From NCBI RefSeq assembly GCF_000755245.1, contig NZ_BBMP01000026.1:186001-250000 (forward strand): DNA of 64,000 bases, written 5' to 3'. Of the stretch, positions 34,290 through 43,054 are shown in pieces. Position numbers and translations under genes: made by a program. The DNA is from Halococcus sediminicola. Lineage in GTDB: Archaea; Halobacteriota; Halobacteria; Halobacteriales; Halococcaceae. The stretch's first letter is position 1; each line of letters opens with the position of its first letter. The notes under the pieces were generated by a model that saw only the letters and a list, made by a program, of their open reading frames with translations, was not told the origin of the DNA and made no database searches.

Positions 34290-35618
34290 TCAGCGCTCGC
34301 GGACCGACATCTCGACGGGATCGGCGGGGTGGAGCGTCAGCGTCGGCAGGAAGTCGAACGAGGCGCTCGATTCGAGATCCAGATGGTAGTCCTGGGCGAC
34401 GGTGGCGATGATGAACTTCGCTTCGAGCAGCGAGAGCTGTTTGCCGATGCACGACCGTGGACCGGCCCCGAACGGGAAATAGGCATAGCTCGGGCGCTCG
34501 TTCCGGCGGGCTGGTTTCCAGCGGTCGGGGTCGAAGGTGTCGGGGTCGTCGTACCACCGTGGGTCGCGGTGGACGGCCCACTGGGGGAGCATGAGCAACG
34601 ACCCCTCCGGCAGTCGATAGCCGCCGAGAGTAACTGGTTGTTTCGCGGTTCGAAAGAGGGTGTAGACCGGCGGGTAGAGCCGCATCGCCTCGTTGAGCAC
34701 GCGGTCGGTGTAGTCGAGTTCCCTGACGCTTTCGGCCGTCGGCGGTTCGCCGCCCAGCACGTCGTCGAGTTCGTCGTGGAGTCGCGCCTCGATCTCGGGG
34801 TGGCGCGCGAGGAGATGCCAGGTGTACGTCAGCGTGAGTGCCGTCGTGTCGTGGCCCGCCAGCAACATCGTCATCATCTCGTCACGGATCTGCTTGCGGC
34901 CGACCTCGCTCGTCCCGGACTGGGCGTCGAACAACAGTGAGAGCATGTCCGGGCCGCCGGCCTGCGGTCCCTGTCGGTCGCGGAGCACGTCTTGCAGGAC
35001 GTCTTCGAGGACGGCTATCGACTGCCGGTAGTCGCGCTGCTCGCGCGTCGGGACCCACTCGGGCATCAGGAAGCCGCGGATCGTCGGGCTGAACTGATCG
35101 CCAACAGGTTGCAGACTCTCCTGGACGCGCTCGACGGTGTGGTCGTCGAGTTCGACGCCCATCATCGCGCTGGTGATGATCTTGAGGGTGACTTTCGCCA
35201 TCTCGATGTCGACCTCGATGGTCTCGCCCGCGTTCCATCGCCCGGCCATCTCCGCGGCATAGTCGGCCATCAGGTCCGCACAGTCGTCAAGCCGGCTCCT
35301 GAGAAACGCTGGCTGCATCCGCTGGCGCTGTCGCTTCCACGTCTCGCCGTCGCTGAGCAGCAATCCATCACCGAGCAGCGCGCCGAGCGTGTCCTCCTGG
35401 AACTGCGGTTTGCTGTAGGTCCCTTCGTCGCTCACGAGCACCCGCTCGATGTCCTCGGGATTCGTCACCATGTACGTCTGCTCGGGACCGAGCGTGAACT
35501 GGGCGATGTCACCGTAGGCGTCCCGGACCGCCGTCATGAATCGCAGCGGGTCCTGTGCGTAGTGATAGGAGTTGCCGACCACCGGCAAACCCTTCGGTCC
35601 GGGAGGGGTGGTGCTCAT
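34290..35618 (-). CDS. Cytochrome P450
   Basis: A 442-residue heme monooxygenase. All hallmarks are present: I-helix AGHDTT (254-259), the K-helix E310-x-x-R313 in LNEAMRLYPP, the meander FDPDRWKPARR, and the heme-thiolate motif FPFGAGPRSCIG with C390. Soluble, with no membrane anchor, resembling bacterial CYP102-like/fatty-acid hydroxylase P450s. No redox partner is adjacent; an FNR-like reductase lies 2 kb away. Start 35618 (MSTTPPGPKGLPVVG) puts the proline-rich region at the N terminus; an upstream ATG at 35642 is less likely. Substrate unknown. Confidence 0.92.
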   Translation of the reverse strand: MSTTPPGPKGLPVVGNSYHYAQDPLRFMTAVRDAYGDIAQFTLGPEQTYMVTNPEDIERVLVSDEGTYSKPQFQEDTLGALLGDGLLLSDGETWKRQRQRMQPAFLRSRLDDCADLMADYAAEMAGRWNAGETIEVDIEMAKVTLKIITSAMMGVELDDHTVERVQESLQPVGDQFSPTIRGFLMPEWVPTREQRDYRQSIAVLEDVLQDVLRDRQGPQAGGPDMLSLLFDAQSGTSEVGRKQIRDEMMTMLLAGHDTTALTLTYTWHLLARHPEIEARLHDELDDVLGGEPPTAESVRELDYTDRVLNEAMRLYPPVYTLFRTAKQPVTLGGYRLPEGSLLMLPQWAVHRDPRWYDDPDTFDPDRWKPARRNERPSYAYFPFGAGPRSCIGKQLSLLEAKFIIATVAQDYHLDLESSASFDFLPTLTLHPADPVEMSVRER

Positions 35619-35866
35619 ACCGATACCAGGGGCTAACGCCACTTGAACGGTCGGAATCGACAGAATCGATTCACGTTTCCTCGTCGTCTCGAACTCGATG
35701 ACGAGCGACGAGCAGTGTTTCGAAGCGCAACAATGAGTGTTGGAATCGGACCATCCATCAGAAATCGTATGAATACCTCAGCCGGATTCGTCCGGAGGCA
35801 GTGACGGTATAGTACACCGGGAATACGGTGGGCAACCATCTTAACCCCCGCTTGCTTTTTCCATCT

Positions 35867-36475
35867 ATGAGCCGTTTTCACGTCGCGCTCGCGCTCGCCG
35901 CTCTCGTCGTGGTGAGCGGGTGTACGATCCCTGGTGGGTCACTCACCGCCGAGGCGAATCCCGCCTCGGTCGACGAGGGCGCACTCGATGCGACTGGGTA
36001 CGCCGTCGACGAGAGCGCCACCATCGCGCTCAACGAGACCGTCGGCATCGAGGGCGAGGACCGCGAGGTGGGTGTGAAAAACCACATCGAGACGTACGCG
36101 CGAAACGGGGAGTCGGGACGGTTCGTCGTCTTCAGCACGCCGAGTCCCGATACCGATGATGGGCCGGTGAACCCGTTCGCAAAGCGCTCCGAGCGCCGCG
36201 ACGTCGGACGAATGCTCGGCGAGGTGAACAACACGAGCGCGCTCGTAGTCGAGAACAGGCAGAACGTGACGATGGCCGGCCAGCGGACGGAACTCGTGAC
36301 CTACGCGACGACCAATCGATCGGGTGAGACGACCACACCGGTCTTCGTCCACGTCGCCGTCGCGCAGAATGCCGGTGATGCAGTGGTCGCCGTCGGCGTC
36401 CATCCGCAGTCGGTCGACGCGGAAGGGAGCACGAAACGGCTGGTCGAGGGCGTCGAACACGGTGAGTCGGCGTGA
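35867..36475 (+). CDS. Secreted lipoprotein of unknown function
   Basis: A 202-residue protein with a Sec-type signal and a lipobox: MSRFHVALALAALVVVSGCT, lipid-accepting Cys at residue 19. The mature part is acidic with beta-rich segments (YAVDESATIALNETVGIEGE, GQRTELVTYATTNRSGETTT) like small haloarchaeal surface lipoproteins of the DUF6517 kind. It is divergent from the P450 and overlaps the next hydrolase start (GTGA at 36472), so the two are co-translated. Function unknown. Confidence 0.8.
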   Translation: MSRFHVALALAALVVVSGCTIPGGSLTAEANPASVDEGALDATGYAVDESATIALNETVGIEGEDREVGVKNHIETYARNGESGRFVVFSTPSPDTDDGPVNPFAKRSERRDVGRMLGEVNNTSALVVENRQNVTMAGQRTELVTYATTNRSGETTTPVFVHVAVAQNAGDAVVAVGVHPQSVDAEGSTKRLVEGVEHGESA

Positions 36476-37407
36476 GGGGCGATCTCGACCCGCAGGTACA
36501 GATGCTGCTCGATCTGCTGAACGACTACGACATCTCGCTGTCGGGCGACGTGACCGGATCACGACAGCAACTCGATACGATGATGGATCTCGCGGGCGAC
36601 GACCCAGTGGAGGTCGGTGCAGTTTCGGATACTACCATTCCGGCCGAGGACCACGACCTGCCGGCACGGGCGTACGTGCCCGATGGCGAGGGACCGTTTC
36701 CAACTGTCGCGTTTTTCCACGGCGGCGGGTTCGTCCTCGGCAGTCTGGAGGGGTACGACAACCTCTGTCGGCTGTTGGCGCGTCGGTCCGGGTGTCTCGT
36801 GGTGTCGGTTGACTACCGGCTCGCGCCCGAGCACCCGTGGCCGGCGGCGCTCGAAGACGTCTACACGGCGACGAACTGGCTCGCAAGCAACGCCGAGCGG
36901 TTTTCCGGCGACGGCAGTCGATTGGCGGTCGCCGGCGACAGCGCGGGCGGCAACCTCGCGGCGACGGTCTCGCTGCTGGCCCGCGAGCGCGGCATGCCCG
37001 ACATCGACCGGCAGATCCTGCTGTACCCGGCGACGGCGTATCTGGAGCCGATGGAGTCGCGTGCGGAGAACGCGTCGGGCTACTTCCTCACTGCCGAGGA
37101 CCTGCTGTGGTTCGTCTCCCAGTACATTGAGAACGAACTCGACGCGCACAACCCGCTGGCCTTCCCGCTCGCGGCGCGCGACCTGTCCGAGCTACCGCCG
37201 GCGTTCGTCATGACCTGTGGGTTCGACCCGCTGCGCGACGAGGGGGTCGCCTACGCTGACCGTCTCCGGGAAGCCGGCATCGCAGTCGAGCACACCAACT
37301 ACGAGTCGATGATTCACGGTTTCCTCAACATGGAGGGCATCGTCGACCGCACACACGACGGCATCGACGAGATCGCAGCGTATCTACACGACGAACTCGG
37401 CGAGTGA
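36472..37407 (+). CDS. Alpha/beta hydrolase, HSL (family IV) esterase
   Basis: A 311-residue carboxylesterase/lipase of the hormone-sensitive-lipase family. It has the oxyanion motif HGGGF at 83-87, nucleophile S157 in GDSAGGN, the aspartate of CGFDPLRDEG, and the histidine of MIHGFLNMEG. No signal peptide. Predicted start is GTG at 36472 in a GTGA overlap with the lipoprotein gene; an ATG at 36502 is the alternative. Hydrolyses short acyl or aryl esters; the natural substrate is unknown. Confidence 0.9.
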   Translation: MRGDLDPQVQMLLDLLNDYDISLSGDVTGSRQQLDTMMDLAGDDPVEVGAVSDTTIPAEDHDLPARAYVPDGEGPFPTVAFFHGGGFVLGSLEGYDNLCRLLARRSGCLVVSVDYRLAPEHPWPAALEDVYTATNWLASNAERFSGDGSRLAVAGDSAGGNLAATVSLLARERGMPDIDRQILLYPATAYLEPMESRAENASGYFLTAEDLLWFVSQYIENELDAHNPLAFPLAARDLSELPPAFVMTCGFDPLRDEGVAYADRLREAGIAVEHTNYESMIHGFLNMEGIVDRTHDGIDEIAAYLHDELGE

Positions 37408-37432
37408 GGTGTGGCGACCGCGCGGCAGCGGT

Positions 37433-37655
37433 GCGGTTCCTCGGTGGATGAAGGGCGAGCGAACGAGCGGCGCGAGTGAGCGAGGGCTTCTGCGGTGCTG
37501 CACGGCGGCAAGCAGCGTCCGCGCGAGCGGAGCGAGCGCGGTTCACCGTGAGTGACCGAAGGGAGCGAGCGGGGGTTTTTGAGGAACATTTTTGCGAGGG
37601 GTTGAGCGTGAGCGAACGAAGTGAGCGAGCGCGATTCCCCGAGGTAAAAAGGTTC
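37433..37655 (+). repeat. Intergenic GAGCGA-rich repeat, left copy
   Basis: About 220 bp from GCGGTTCCTCGG to AAAAAGGTTC, closely matching the reverse complement of 41011-41223. Blocks such as the one starting GGATGAAGGGCGAGCGAACG and another around GCGAGGGGTTGA are almost identical. Read from the FNR-like gene (minus strand), the element starts right after the TAA with GAACCTTTTTA, a U-run that may end transcription. It contains many alternating GAGCGA/TCGCTC motifs and fills the space 37408-37656, which has no gene. Confidence 0.8.
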
Positions 37656-37656
37656 T

Positions 37657-38298
37657 TTAGCCGAAGTTCTCGACCTTCGCGCGGTCGGGGTCGCCGCCGG
37701 CGGCTTGGAGCGCGTCGGTGGCGACGTCGAGGAAGTCGGCGAAGCCGTAGACGAACACCTGCTCGTCGGGTGTGCCGGCGAGTGCGTTCTCGACCGCGTC
37801 GGTCATTGACTCCTGCTCGTCGAGGACCGTAACGGCCACCCCTGCCTCGTCGAGAGCTGCGAGGCGTTCGTCGTGGATGGGGTCGTCGTCGCGGTAGACG
37901 ATGGCGCTCTCGCCGCCGTCGGCCAGCGTGCGCTCGGCGATGCCGATCGCGGGACCGACGCCCGGCCCGCCGGCGAGCACGGTAGTACGAGGTTCGTCCT
38001 CGTAGTAGGCGTTGCCGAAGGGACCGGCCACCGTCACCGTGGCACCCGGTTCGAGCGCGGCGAGTCGTGGGCCGACGTCGCCGTCGGGATCGATGCCGAC
38101 GGTTATCTCGAAGGTATCCTTGACGCCGGGCGAGGAGAGGGTGTAGAAGCGCGAGACGCGCTCGCCATCGACGGCGAGCGAGAGTTTGACGAACTGACCG
38201 GGACGGGCGTCGAATCCTGCGGGGGTGTGGATGTCGAGCGCGATGGCGTCCGGGCCGACGCTGTGGACGGACTCGACCGGCGTTTCCGTTGGGTCCAT
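37657..38298 (-). CDS. FAD-dependent ferredoxin/flavodoxin reductase-like protein
   Basis: A 213-residue FNR-family protein. The FAD-binding barrel has the R50-F-Y-T motif (RFYTLSSPG), and the NAD(P)-binding domain begins TTVLAGGPGVGPAIGIAE. No iron-sulfur or ferredoxin domain is fused. It is divergent from korA across 87 bp and bounded downstream by the repeat. Electron exchange between NAD(P)H and the ferredoxin reduced by the adjacent 2-oxoacid oxidoreductase is a plausible inference; other flavin reductases of this size are possible. Start ATG 38298 (MDPTETPVESVHSVGP). Confidence 0.85.
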   Translation of the reverse strand: MDPTETPVESVHSVGPDAIALDIHTPAGFDARPGQFVKLSLAVDGERVSRFYTLSSPGVKDTFEITVGIDPDGDVGPRLAALEPGATVTVAGPFGNAYYEDEPRTTVLAGGPGVGPAIGIAERTLADGGESAIVYRDDDPIHDERLAALDEAGVAVTVLDEQESMTDAVENALAGTPDEQVFVYGFADFLDVATDALQAAGGDPDRAKVENFG

Positions 38299-38385
38299 GC
38301 GATTTCTCGACCCGTTTCGGACATATGGACTTCGGTCACGGTTCCGAAGCCTTTTCGTTCGCACGCCGAGTAGCGCGGCTAGCAC

Positions 38386-40152
38386 ATGCCAGACGATTTG
38401 AACTGGGCCATCGGCGGCGAGGCCGGCGACGGCATCAATTCGACGGGGAAGATCTTCGCCCAAGCGCTCTCGCGGGCGGGTCGACAGGTCTTCACCTCGA
38501 AGGATTTCGCCTCGCGCATCCGCGGCGGCTACACCGCCTACAAAGTCCGCAGCTCGACCGAGCGCGTCGAGTCGGTCGTCGACAGGCTCGACGTCCTCAT
38601 CGCGCTGACACAGCGCACGGTCGAGGAGAACATGGACGAACTCCACGAGGGATCGGTCATCATCTACGACGGCGAGCGCACGATGATGGAGGACTTCGAA
38701 GCGCCCGAGGGGATGATCGACATGCCCGTCCCCTTGAAACGGCTCGCACAGGACGCCGGCGGGGCCATCATGCAGAACATCGTCGCACTCGGCGCGGCCT
38801 GCGAGGCGGCGAACTTCCCCATCGAGAACCTGGACGAGGCGCTCGAAAAGCGCTTCGGCGACAAGGGCCAGTCCATCATCGAGAACAACCAGCAAGCCGC
38901 TCGCCTCGGCGAGGAGTACGTCCAAGAGGAGTACGACCGCGAGGACTTCGGCTACGACATCGAGACCACCGACAACGATTACGTCCTCCTCAACGGCGAC
39001 GAGGCCATCGGTATGGGCGCGATCGCTGCCGGCTGCCGGTTCTACTCGGGCTACCCCATTACCCCTGCGACGGACGTGATGGAGTATCTCAAGGGACGAC
39101 TCGAACGGTACGGCGGCCACGTGATGCAGGCCGAGGACGAGCTTTCGGCCATCAATATGGCGCTCGGCGCGGCACGGGCCGGCGCGCGGGCGATGACCGC
39201 CACCTCGGGACCGGGCATCGACCTGATGGCCGAGACCTTCGGGTTGGTGGCGACGAGCGAGACACCGCTCGTGATCTGTGACGTGATGCGCTCGGGCCCG
39301 TCGACCGGGATGCCGACCAAGCAAGAACAGGGTGACCTCAACATGACGCTGTTCGGCGGTCACGGCGAGATTCCGCGACTGGTCGTCGCACCGACCTCGA
39401 TCTCGGAGTGTTTCCACAAGACCATCGAGGCGTTCAACCTCGCCGAGAAGTATCAAACCCCTGTGTATCTGGTCGCCGACCTCGCGCTCGCGGTCACCGA
39501 ACAGACGTTCTCGCCCGAGGAGTTCGACATGGATAGCGTGGAGATCGACCGTGGCAAACTCGTCGGCGAGAGCGACATCGACACGTGGTTGAACGACAAG
39601 GACCAGTTCCAGCCGCACTTCCCCGCCGCGGACGGCATCAGCCCGCGCACGCTGCCCGGGACGTCGGGCGGCGCACACATGACGACCGGACTCGAACACG
39701 ACGAACTCGGCCGGCGAACCGAAGAGCAGGAGGTGCGCATCGAGCAGGTCGACAAGCGAAACCAGAAGGTCGACACCGCGAAGAGCGAGGAAGACTGGGA
39801 CTACCGCGAGTTCGGGGATAGCGATTCGGAGACGCTCGTGCTCTCGTGGGGGTCGAACGAGGGCGCGATGCGCGAGGCGATGGATTTCCTTGACGAGGCG
39901 GACGTCTCAGTGCGATTCATCTCGGTGCCGTATCTGTTCCCGCGGCCCGATCTGACTGAGGAGATCGAGGCAGCCGAGGAGGTCATCGTCGTCGAGTGCA
40001 ATGCGACTGGCCAGTTCGCGGACGTGATCGAACACGACAGCCTTACACGACTGAAACGGGTAAACAAGTACAACGGCGTGCGGTTCAAGGCCGACGAACT
40101 GGCCGAGCGGATCACCGAAGAACTCGACACGCCACAGGAGGTCCCCACATGA
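38386..40152 (+). CDS. korA: 2-oxoacid:ferredoxin oxidoreductase, alpha (gamma-alpha fused) subunit
   Basis: A 588-residue subunit with gamma and alpha domains fused, as in haloarchaeal two-subunit enzymes. The gamma domain (about 1-190) begins LNWAIGGEAGDGINSTGKIF with the SRIRGGYTAY motif. The alpha domain has FYSGYPITPATDVMEYL, TSGPGIDLMAE and the CoA/substrate loop SGPSTGMPTKQEQ. It oxidatively decarboxylates a 2-oxoacid to acyl-CoA, reducing ferredoxin. The companion beta subunit overlaps by 4 bp. 2-Oxoglutarate is favoured over pyruvate because the beta subunit has KorB-like length and sequence, from memory. Confidence 0.85.
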   Translation: MPDDLNWAIGGEAGDGINSTGKIFAQALSRAGRQVFTSKDFASRIRGGYTAYKVRSSTERVESVVDRLDVLIALTQRTVEENMDELHEGSVIIYDGERTMMEDFEAPEGMIDMPVPLKRLAQDAGGAIMQNIVALGAACEAANFPIENLDEALEKRFGDKGQSIIENNQQAARLGEEYVQEEYDREDFGYDIETTDNDYVLLNGDEAIGMGAIAAGCRFYSGYPITPATDVMEYLKGRLERYGGHVMQAEDELSAINMALGAARAGARAMTATSGPGIDLMAETFGLVATSETPLVICDVMRSGPSTGMPTKQEQGDLNMTLFGGHGEIPRLVVAPTSISECFHKTIEAFNLAEKYQTPVYLVADLALAVTEQTFSPEEFDMDSVEIDRGKLVGESDIDTWLNDKDQFQPHFPAADGISPRTLPGTSGGAHMTTGLEHDELGRRTEEQEVRIEQVDKRNQKVDTAKSEEDWDYREFGDSDSETLVLSWGSNEGAMREAMDFLDEADVSVRFISVPYLFPRPDLTEEIEAAEEVIVVECNATGQFADVIEHDSLTRLKRVNKYNGVRFKADELAERITEELDTPQEVPT

Positions 40153-41012
40153 GTTCAGAGATTCGATTCACCGACTTCAAGTCGGACAAGCAACCCACAT
40201 GGTGTCCCGGCTGCGGCGACTTCGGCACCATGAACGGTATGATGAAAGCGCTCGCCAACACGGGCAACGACCCCGACAACACGTTCGTGGTGGCGGGCAT
40301 CGGCTGTTCGGGCAAGATCGGCACGTACATGCACAGCTACGCGCTCCACGGCGTCCACGGCCGCGCGCTCCCCGTCGGCATTGGGGTCAAGAGCGCCAAC
40401 CCCAACCTCGAAGTGATGGTCTCGGGTGGCGACGGCGACGGCTACTCCATCGGCGCGGGCCACTTCGTCCACGCCGTGCGGCGCAACATGGACATGACCT
40501 ACGTCGTGATGGACAACCGGATCTACGGTCTCACCAAGGGTCAGTTCTCGCCGACTTCCCGCGAGGACTTTGAGACGGCGACCTCGCCGGACGGCCCGAA
40601 GCAGGCTCCCGTCAACCCGCTCGCGCTCGCGCTCGCGGCCGACGGCACCTTCATCGCCCAGTCCTTTTCCTCGGACGCCCAGCGCCACGAGGAGATCGTC
40701 CAGCAGGCGGTCGAACACGACGGCTTCGGCTTCGTCAACGTCTACAGTCCCTGCGTGACGTTCAACGATGTTGACACCTACGACTACTTCCGCGACACTA
40801 TCGTCGACGTCGAGGACGAGGACCACGACCCGACCGACCGCGACGCCGCCCGCGAGATGATTACCGACGACGAGACCGAGTATCAGGGCGTCCTCTACCA
40901 GGACGAGGACTCCGTTCCCTACAACGAGCGCCACGGTCTCACCGAGAACATGGCCGACATTCCGGACGGCGCACCCGAGGACGCGACCGACCTCGTCCGC
41001 GAGTTCTACTGA
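40149..41012 (+). CDS. korB: 2-oxoacid:ferredoxin oxidoreductase, beta subunit
   Basis: A 287-residue thiamine-diphosphate and [4Fe-4S] subunit. Cluster-binding CPGCGDFG near residue 19, IGCSGKIGTYMH, the TPP-Mg motif GGDGDGYSIGAGH, and DNRIYGLTKGQFSPT, the last typical of 2-oxoglutarate enzymes. A late Cys (YSPCVTFN) supplies a further cluster ligand. Start ATG 40149 in the ATGA overlap with korA. Its TGA stop lies inside the repeat at 41011, so the transcript runs straight into GAACCTTTTT. Confidence 0.87.
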   Translation: MSSEIRFTDFKSDKQPTWCPGCGDFGTMNGMMKALANTGNDPDNTFVVAGIGCSGKIGTYMHSYALHGVHGRALPVGIGVKSANPNLEVMVSGGDGDGYSIGAGHFVHAVRRNMDMTYVVMDNRIYGLTKGQFSPTSREDFETATSPDGPKQAPVNPLALALAADGTFIAQSFSSDAQRHEEIVQQAVEHDGFGFVNVYSPCVTFNDVDTYDYFRDTIVDVEDEDHDPTDRDAAREMITDDETEYQGVLYQDEDSVPYNERHGLTENMADIPDGAPEDATDLVREFY

Positions 41013-41223
41013 ACCTTTTTACTTCGGGGAATCACTCGCTTCGCTCGTTCAACCCCTCGCAAAAAGGTTCATGAAAAACTTCCGCTCGTTCGTCTTCGAC
41101 TCACTCGCGGTGAACCGCGCTCACTTCGTTCGTGCGGATACAACACTCTCCGCAAAGCACCGCCGAAGCCCTCGCTCACTCGCTCCGCTCGTTCGCTCGC
41201 CCTTCATCCGCCGAGGAACCGCG
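41011..41223 (-). repeat. Intergenic GAGCGA-rich repeat, right copy
   Basis: Inverted partner of 37433-37655. It starts GAACCTTTTTAC directly at the korB stop and ends CCGAGGAACCGC. A 10-bp perfect inverted repeat, GAACCTTTTT (41011-41020) and AAAAAGGTTC (41061-41070), encloses a 40-nt loop. The left copy has the same design with one mismatch. The space 41013-41308 has no gene. Confidence 0.8.
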
Positions 41224-41308
41224 ACTGCTACCGCCCCAGCGGCCGCACCGCAGCCGCCGGTAACGGGTGGCACAAAACACTGATGACGCCGGGCGAAATC
41301 CATCGAGT

Positions 41309-41830
41309 ATGCCTGGTCCCGCATTCCTCGAAGGCGAGCAAATTACGCTCAGACCGCCCGAAAAGGAGGACGTCGAATTCCTCGCACGGAACATGAACGA
41401 CCCGCGGGTGCGCCGCCCGATCGCCTCGGTCGGGCCGCTGAGTACGGACGACGAAGCCGAATGGGTCGAGGGAGCCAACGAGGAGGGTGTGTCACTGCTC
41501 ATCTGCGTCGGCGACGACCCCGTGGGAACCATCGGTCTCTCGGACGTCAACGAGCTATGGGGCCGTGCGGAGATCGGCTACTGGCTCGCCCCTGATGCGT
41601 GGGGCGAGGGCTACGCGACCGAGGCGACTGAATTGCTCGTCGCGTACGGCTTCGATCAGCGCCGATTCAACAAAGTCGTCGCCCACGCCTTCGCGTTCAA
41701 CGCCGCTTCGCGCCGCGTGCTCGAAAAGGTCGGCTTCGTCGAGGAGGGCGTCCACCGCAAGGAGGCATTTATCGACGGCGAATACGTCGATATCCACAGT
41801 TACGGCCTGCTGGCCGACGAGTACGAGTGA
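41309..41830 (+). CDS. GNAT acetyltransferase, RimJ/RimL type
   Basis: A 173-residue GNAT protein: ITLRPPEKEDVEFLARNMND at the start, the acetyl-CoA segment GYWLAPDAWGEGYATEATEL, and the typical VAHAFAFNAASRRVLEKVGF ending. RimJ/RimL-like enzymes acetylate protein N termini or small amines. Here the substrate is unknown. It is convergent with the acyl-CoA dehydrogenase (stop codons 1 bp apart). Start 41309 chosen over the ATG at 41267 since homologues begin near the first beta strand. Confidence 0.87.
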   Translation: MPGPAFLEGEQITLRPPEKEDVEFLARNMNDPRVRRPIASVGPLSTDDEAEWVEGANEEGVSLLICVGDDPVGTIGLSDVNELWGRAEIGYWLAPDAWGEGYATEATELLVAYGFDQRRFNKVVAHAFAFNAASRRVLEKVGFVEEGVHRKEAFIDGEYVDIHSYGLLADEYE

Positions 41831-41831
41831 C

Positions 41832-42971
41832 TCAGAGACCCAGTTCCCTGCCGATGACGAGGTGCTGGATTTCGGAGGTTCCCTCGCCGATTTCCATGAG
41901 CTTCGCATCACGGTAGAACCGCTGTGGCGCGAAGTCGGTGGTGTAGCCATACCCTCCCAAAACCTGCACGGCGTCCTCGGCGACTTCGCGGCTGATCTCG
42001 CTCGCGTCGAGTTTCGCCAGCGCGCTGAGTCGAGTGACGTCCTTGCCGGCGTCGTAGGTCGTCGCGGCTTTGTGGGTTAGCAGGCGCGCGCGCTCGATCT
42101 TTCGGTCCATGTCGACGATCTTGTTCCGTACGGCGTCGAACTCGGCGATGGGCTGGCCGAACTGCTCGCGCTCGGTCGCATAGGATTTCGCCGCCTCGTA
42201 GGCTCCCTGTGCCAGTCCCACCGAGAGCGCCGCGATCGAGATGCGCCCGCCATCCAGCGTCTTCTTGGTCTGATTCCACCCTTCACCCTCCGCGCCGAGC
42301 AGGCGATCCTCGGAGAGGCGCACGTCGTCGAGTTGGATTTCACACGTCGGCGAGGCGTTGAGTCCCATCTTGTCCCAGATCGTCGTGACCTCGAACCCGT
42401 CGTCGTCGGGGTCGACGATGAACGTCGAAATCCCGTCGTAACCCGCCTCGGGGTCCGTGACCGCCTTCACCAGCACCGAACCCGCCTCGCTGGCGTTCGT
42501 GATGAACTGCTTGGTGCCGTTGAGCACGTATTCGTCGCCCTCTTTTTCGGCGTGGGTGTCCATGTCGCTGGCGTCCGACCCGCTGCTGGGTTCGGTGAGC
42601 GCCCAGCCACCCATGTGTTCGCCCTCGGCGAGCGGACGGAGCCACTCCTCCTTTTGTTCGTGTGTCCCAAAGAGTTCGAGCGGCTTGGAGGCCAGCGAGA
42701 CGTGGGCGGCATAGGAGAGCCCGATCGAGCCGGAGACGCGCCCGAGTTCCTCGGTCACCAAGGCGTACATGAGCTGGTCGCCACCCAATCCCCCGTACTC
42801 CTCGCTGATGGGGACGCCCATCACGTCGAGGCTTCCCAACTCCGCGAACACCTCCTCGGGAAAGCGGTGTTCGTCCTCGATCTCCTGGGCGAGCGGTTCG
42901 ATTTCGGCCTCGCAGAACTCACGGACCGTATCGCGCATCATCCGATGCTCGTCGGGCAGGTCGAAATTCAT
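41832..42971 (-). CDS. Acyl-CoA dehydrogenase
   Basis: A 379-residue FAD enzyme of beta-oxidation or branched-chain amino acid breakdown. It has MNFDLPDEHRMMRDTVREFC, AHMGGW-type WALTEPSSGSDASDMDTHAE, TCEIQLDDVRLSEDRLLG, and a C-terminal YRDAKLMEIGEGTSEIQ in which the Glu before GTS is the expected catalytic base. Full length. It shares a symmetric divergent promoter with the kinase gene; its TATA is about 25 bp before the ATG, so the mRNA is leaderless. Confidence 0.93.
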   Translation of the reverse strand: MNFDLPDEHRMMRDTVREFCEAEIEPLAQEIEDEHRFPEEVFAELGSLDVMGVPISEEYGGLGGDQLMYALVTEELGRVSGSIGLSYAAHVSLASKPLELFGTHEQKEEWLRPLAEGEHMGGWALTEPSSGSDASDMDTHAEKEGDEYVLNGTKQFITNASEAGSVLVKAVTDPEAGYDGISTFIVDPDDDGFEVTTIWDKMGLNASPTCEIQLDDVRLSEDRLLGAEGEGWNQTKKTLDGGRISIAALSVGLAQGAYEAAKSYATEREQFGQPIAEFDAVRNKIVDMDRKIERARLLTHKAATTYDAGKDVTRLSALAKLDASEISREVAEDAVQVLGGYGYTTDFAPQRFYRDAKLMEIGEGTSEIQHLVIGRELGL

Positions 42972-42995
42972 ACTCGTTCTACGGGTTCGGGAGGA

Positions 42996-43031
42996 TAAAA
43001 CTCCCGGCACTCTCCGGGCGCGGGAGTTTTA
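42996..43031. promoter_or_regulatory. Symmetric divergent promoter (11-bp inverted repeat)
   Basis: TAAAACTCCCG (42996-43006) and CGGGAGTTTTA (43021-43031) form a perfect inverted repeat around a 14-bp centre. Each arm holds a TATA-like TTTTA(T/C) facing outward about 25 bp from the start codons at 42971 and 43055, so both genes would give leaderless transcripts. GGGAG/CTCCC sits at the BRE position of both. Confidence 0.65.
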
Positions 43032-43054
43032 CCCGCTCGCACCCGATTTCGGGC

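Noticed and set aside
38299-38385. TTCGGA ... TCCGAA dyad between the FNR-like gene and korA as an operator
   Set aside because: Short arms and imperfect symmetry; not distinguishable from chance in this GC-rich spacer.
37433-41223. GAGCGA-rich repeats as a CRISPR array
   Set aside because: Only two inverted copies, with short irregular alternations and no regular repeat-spacer period; no cas genes.
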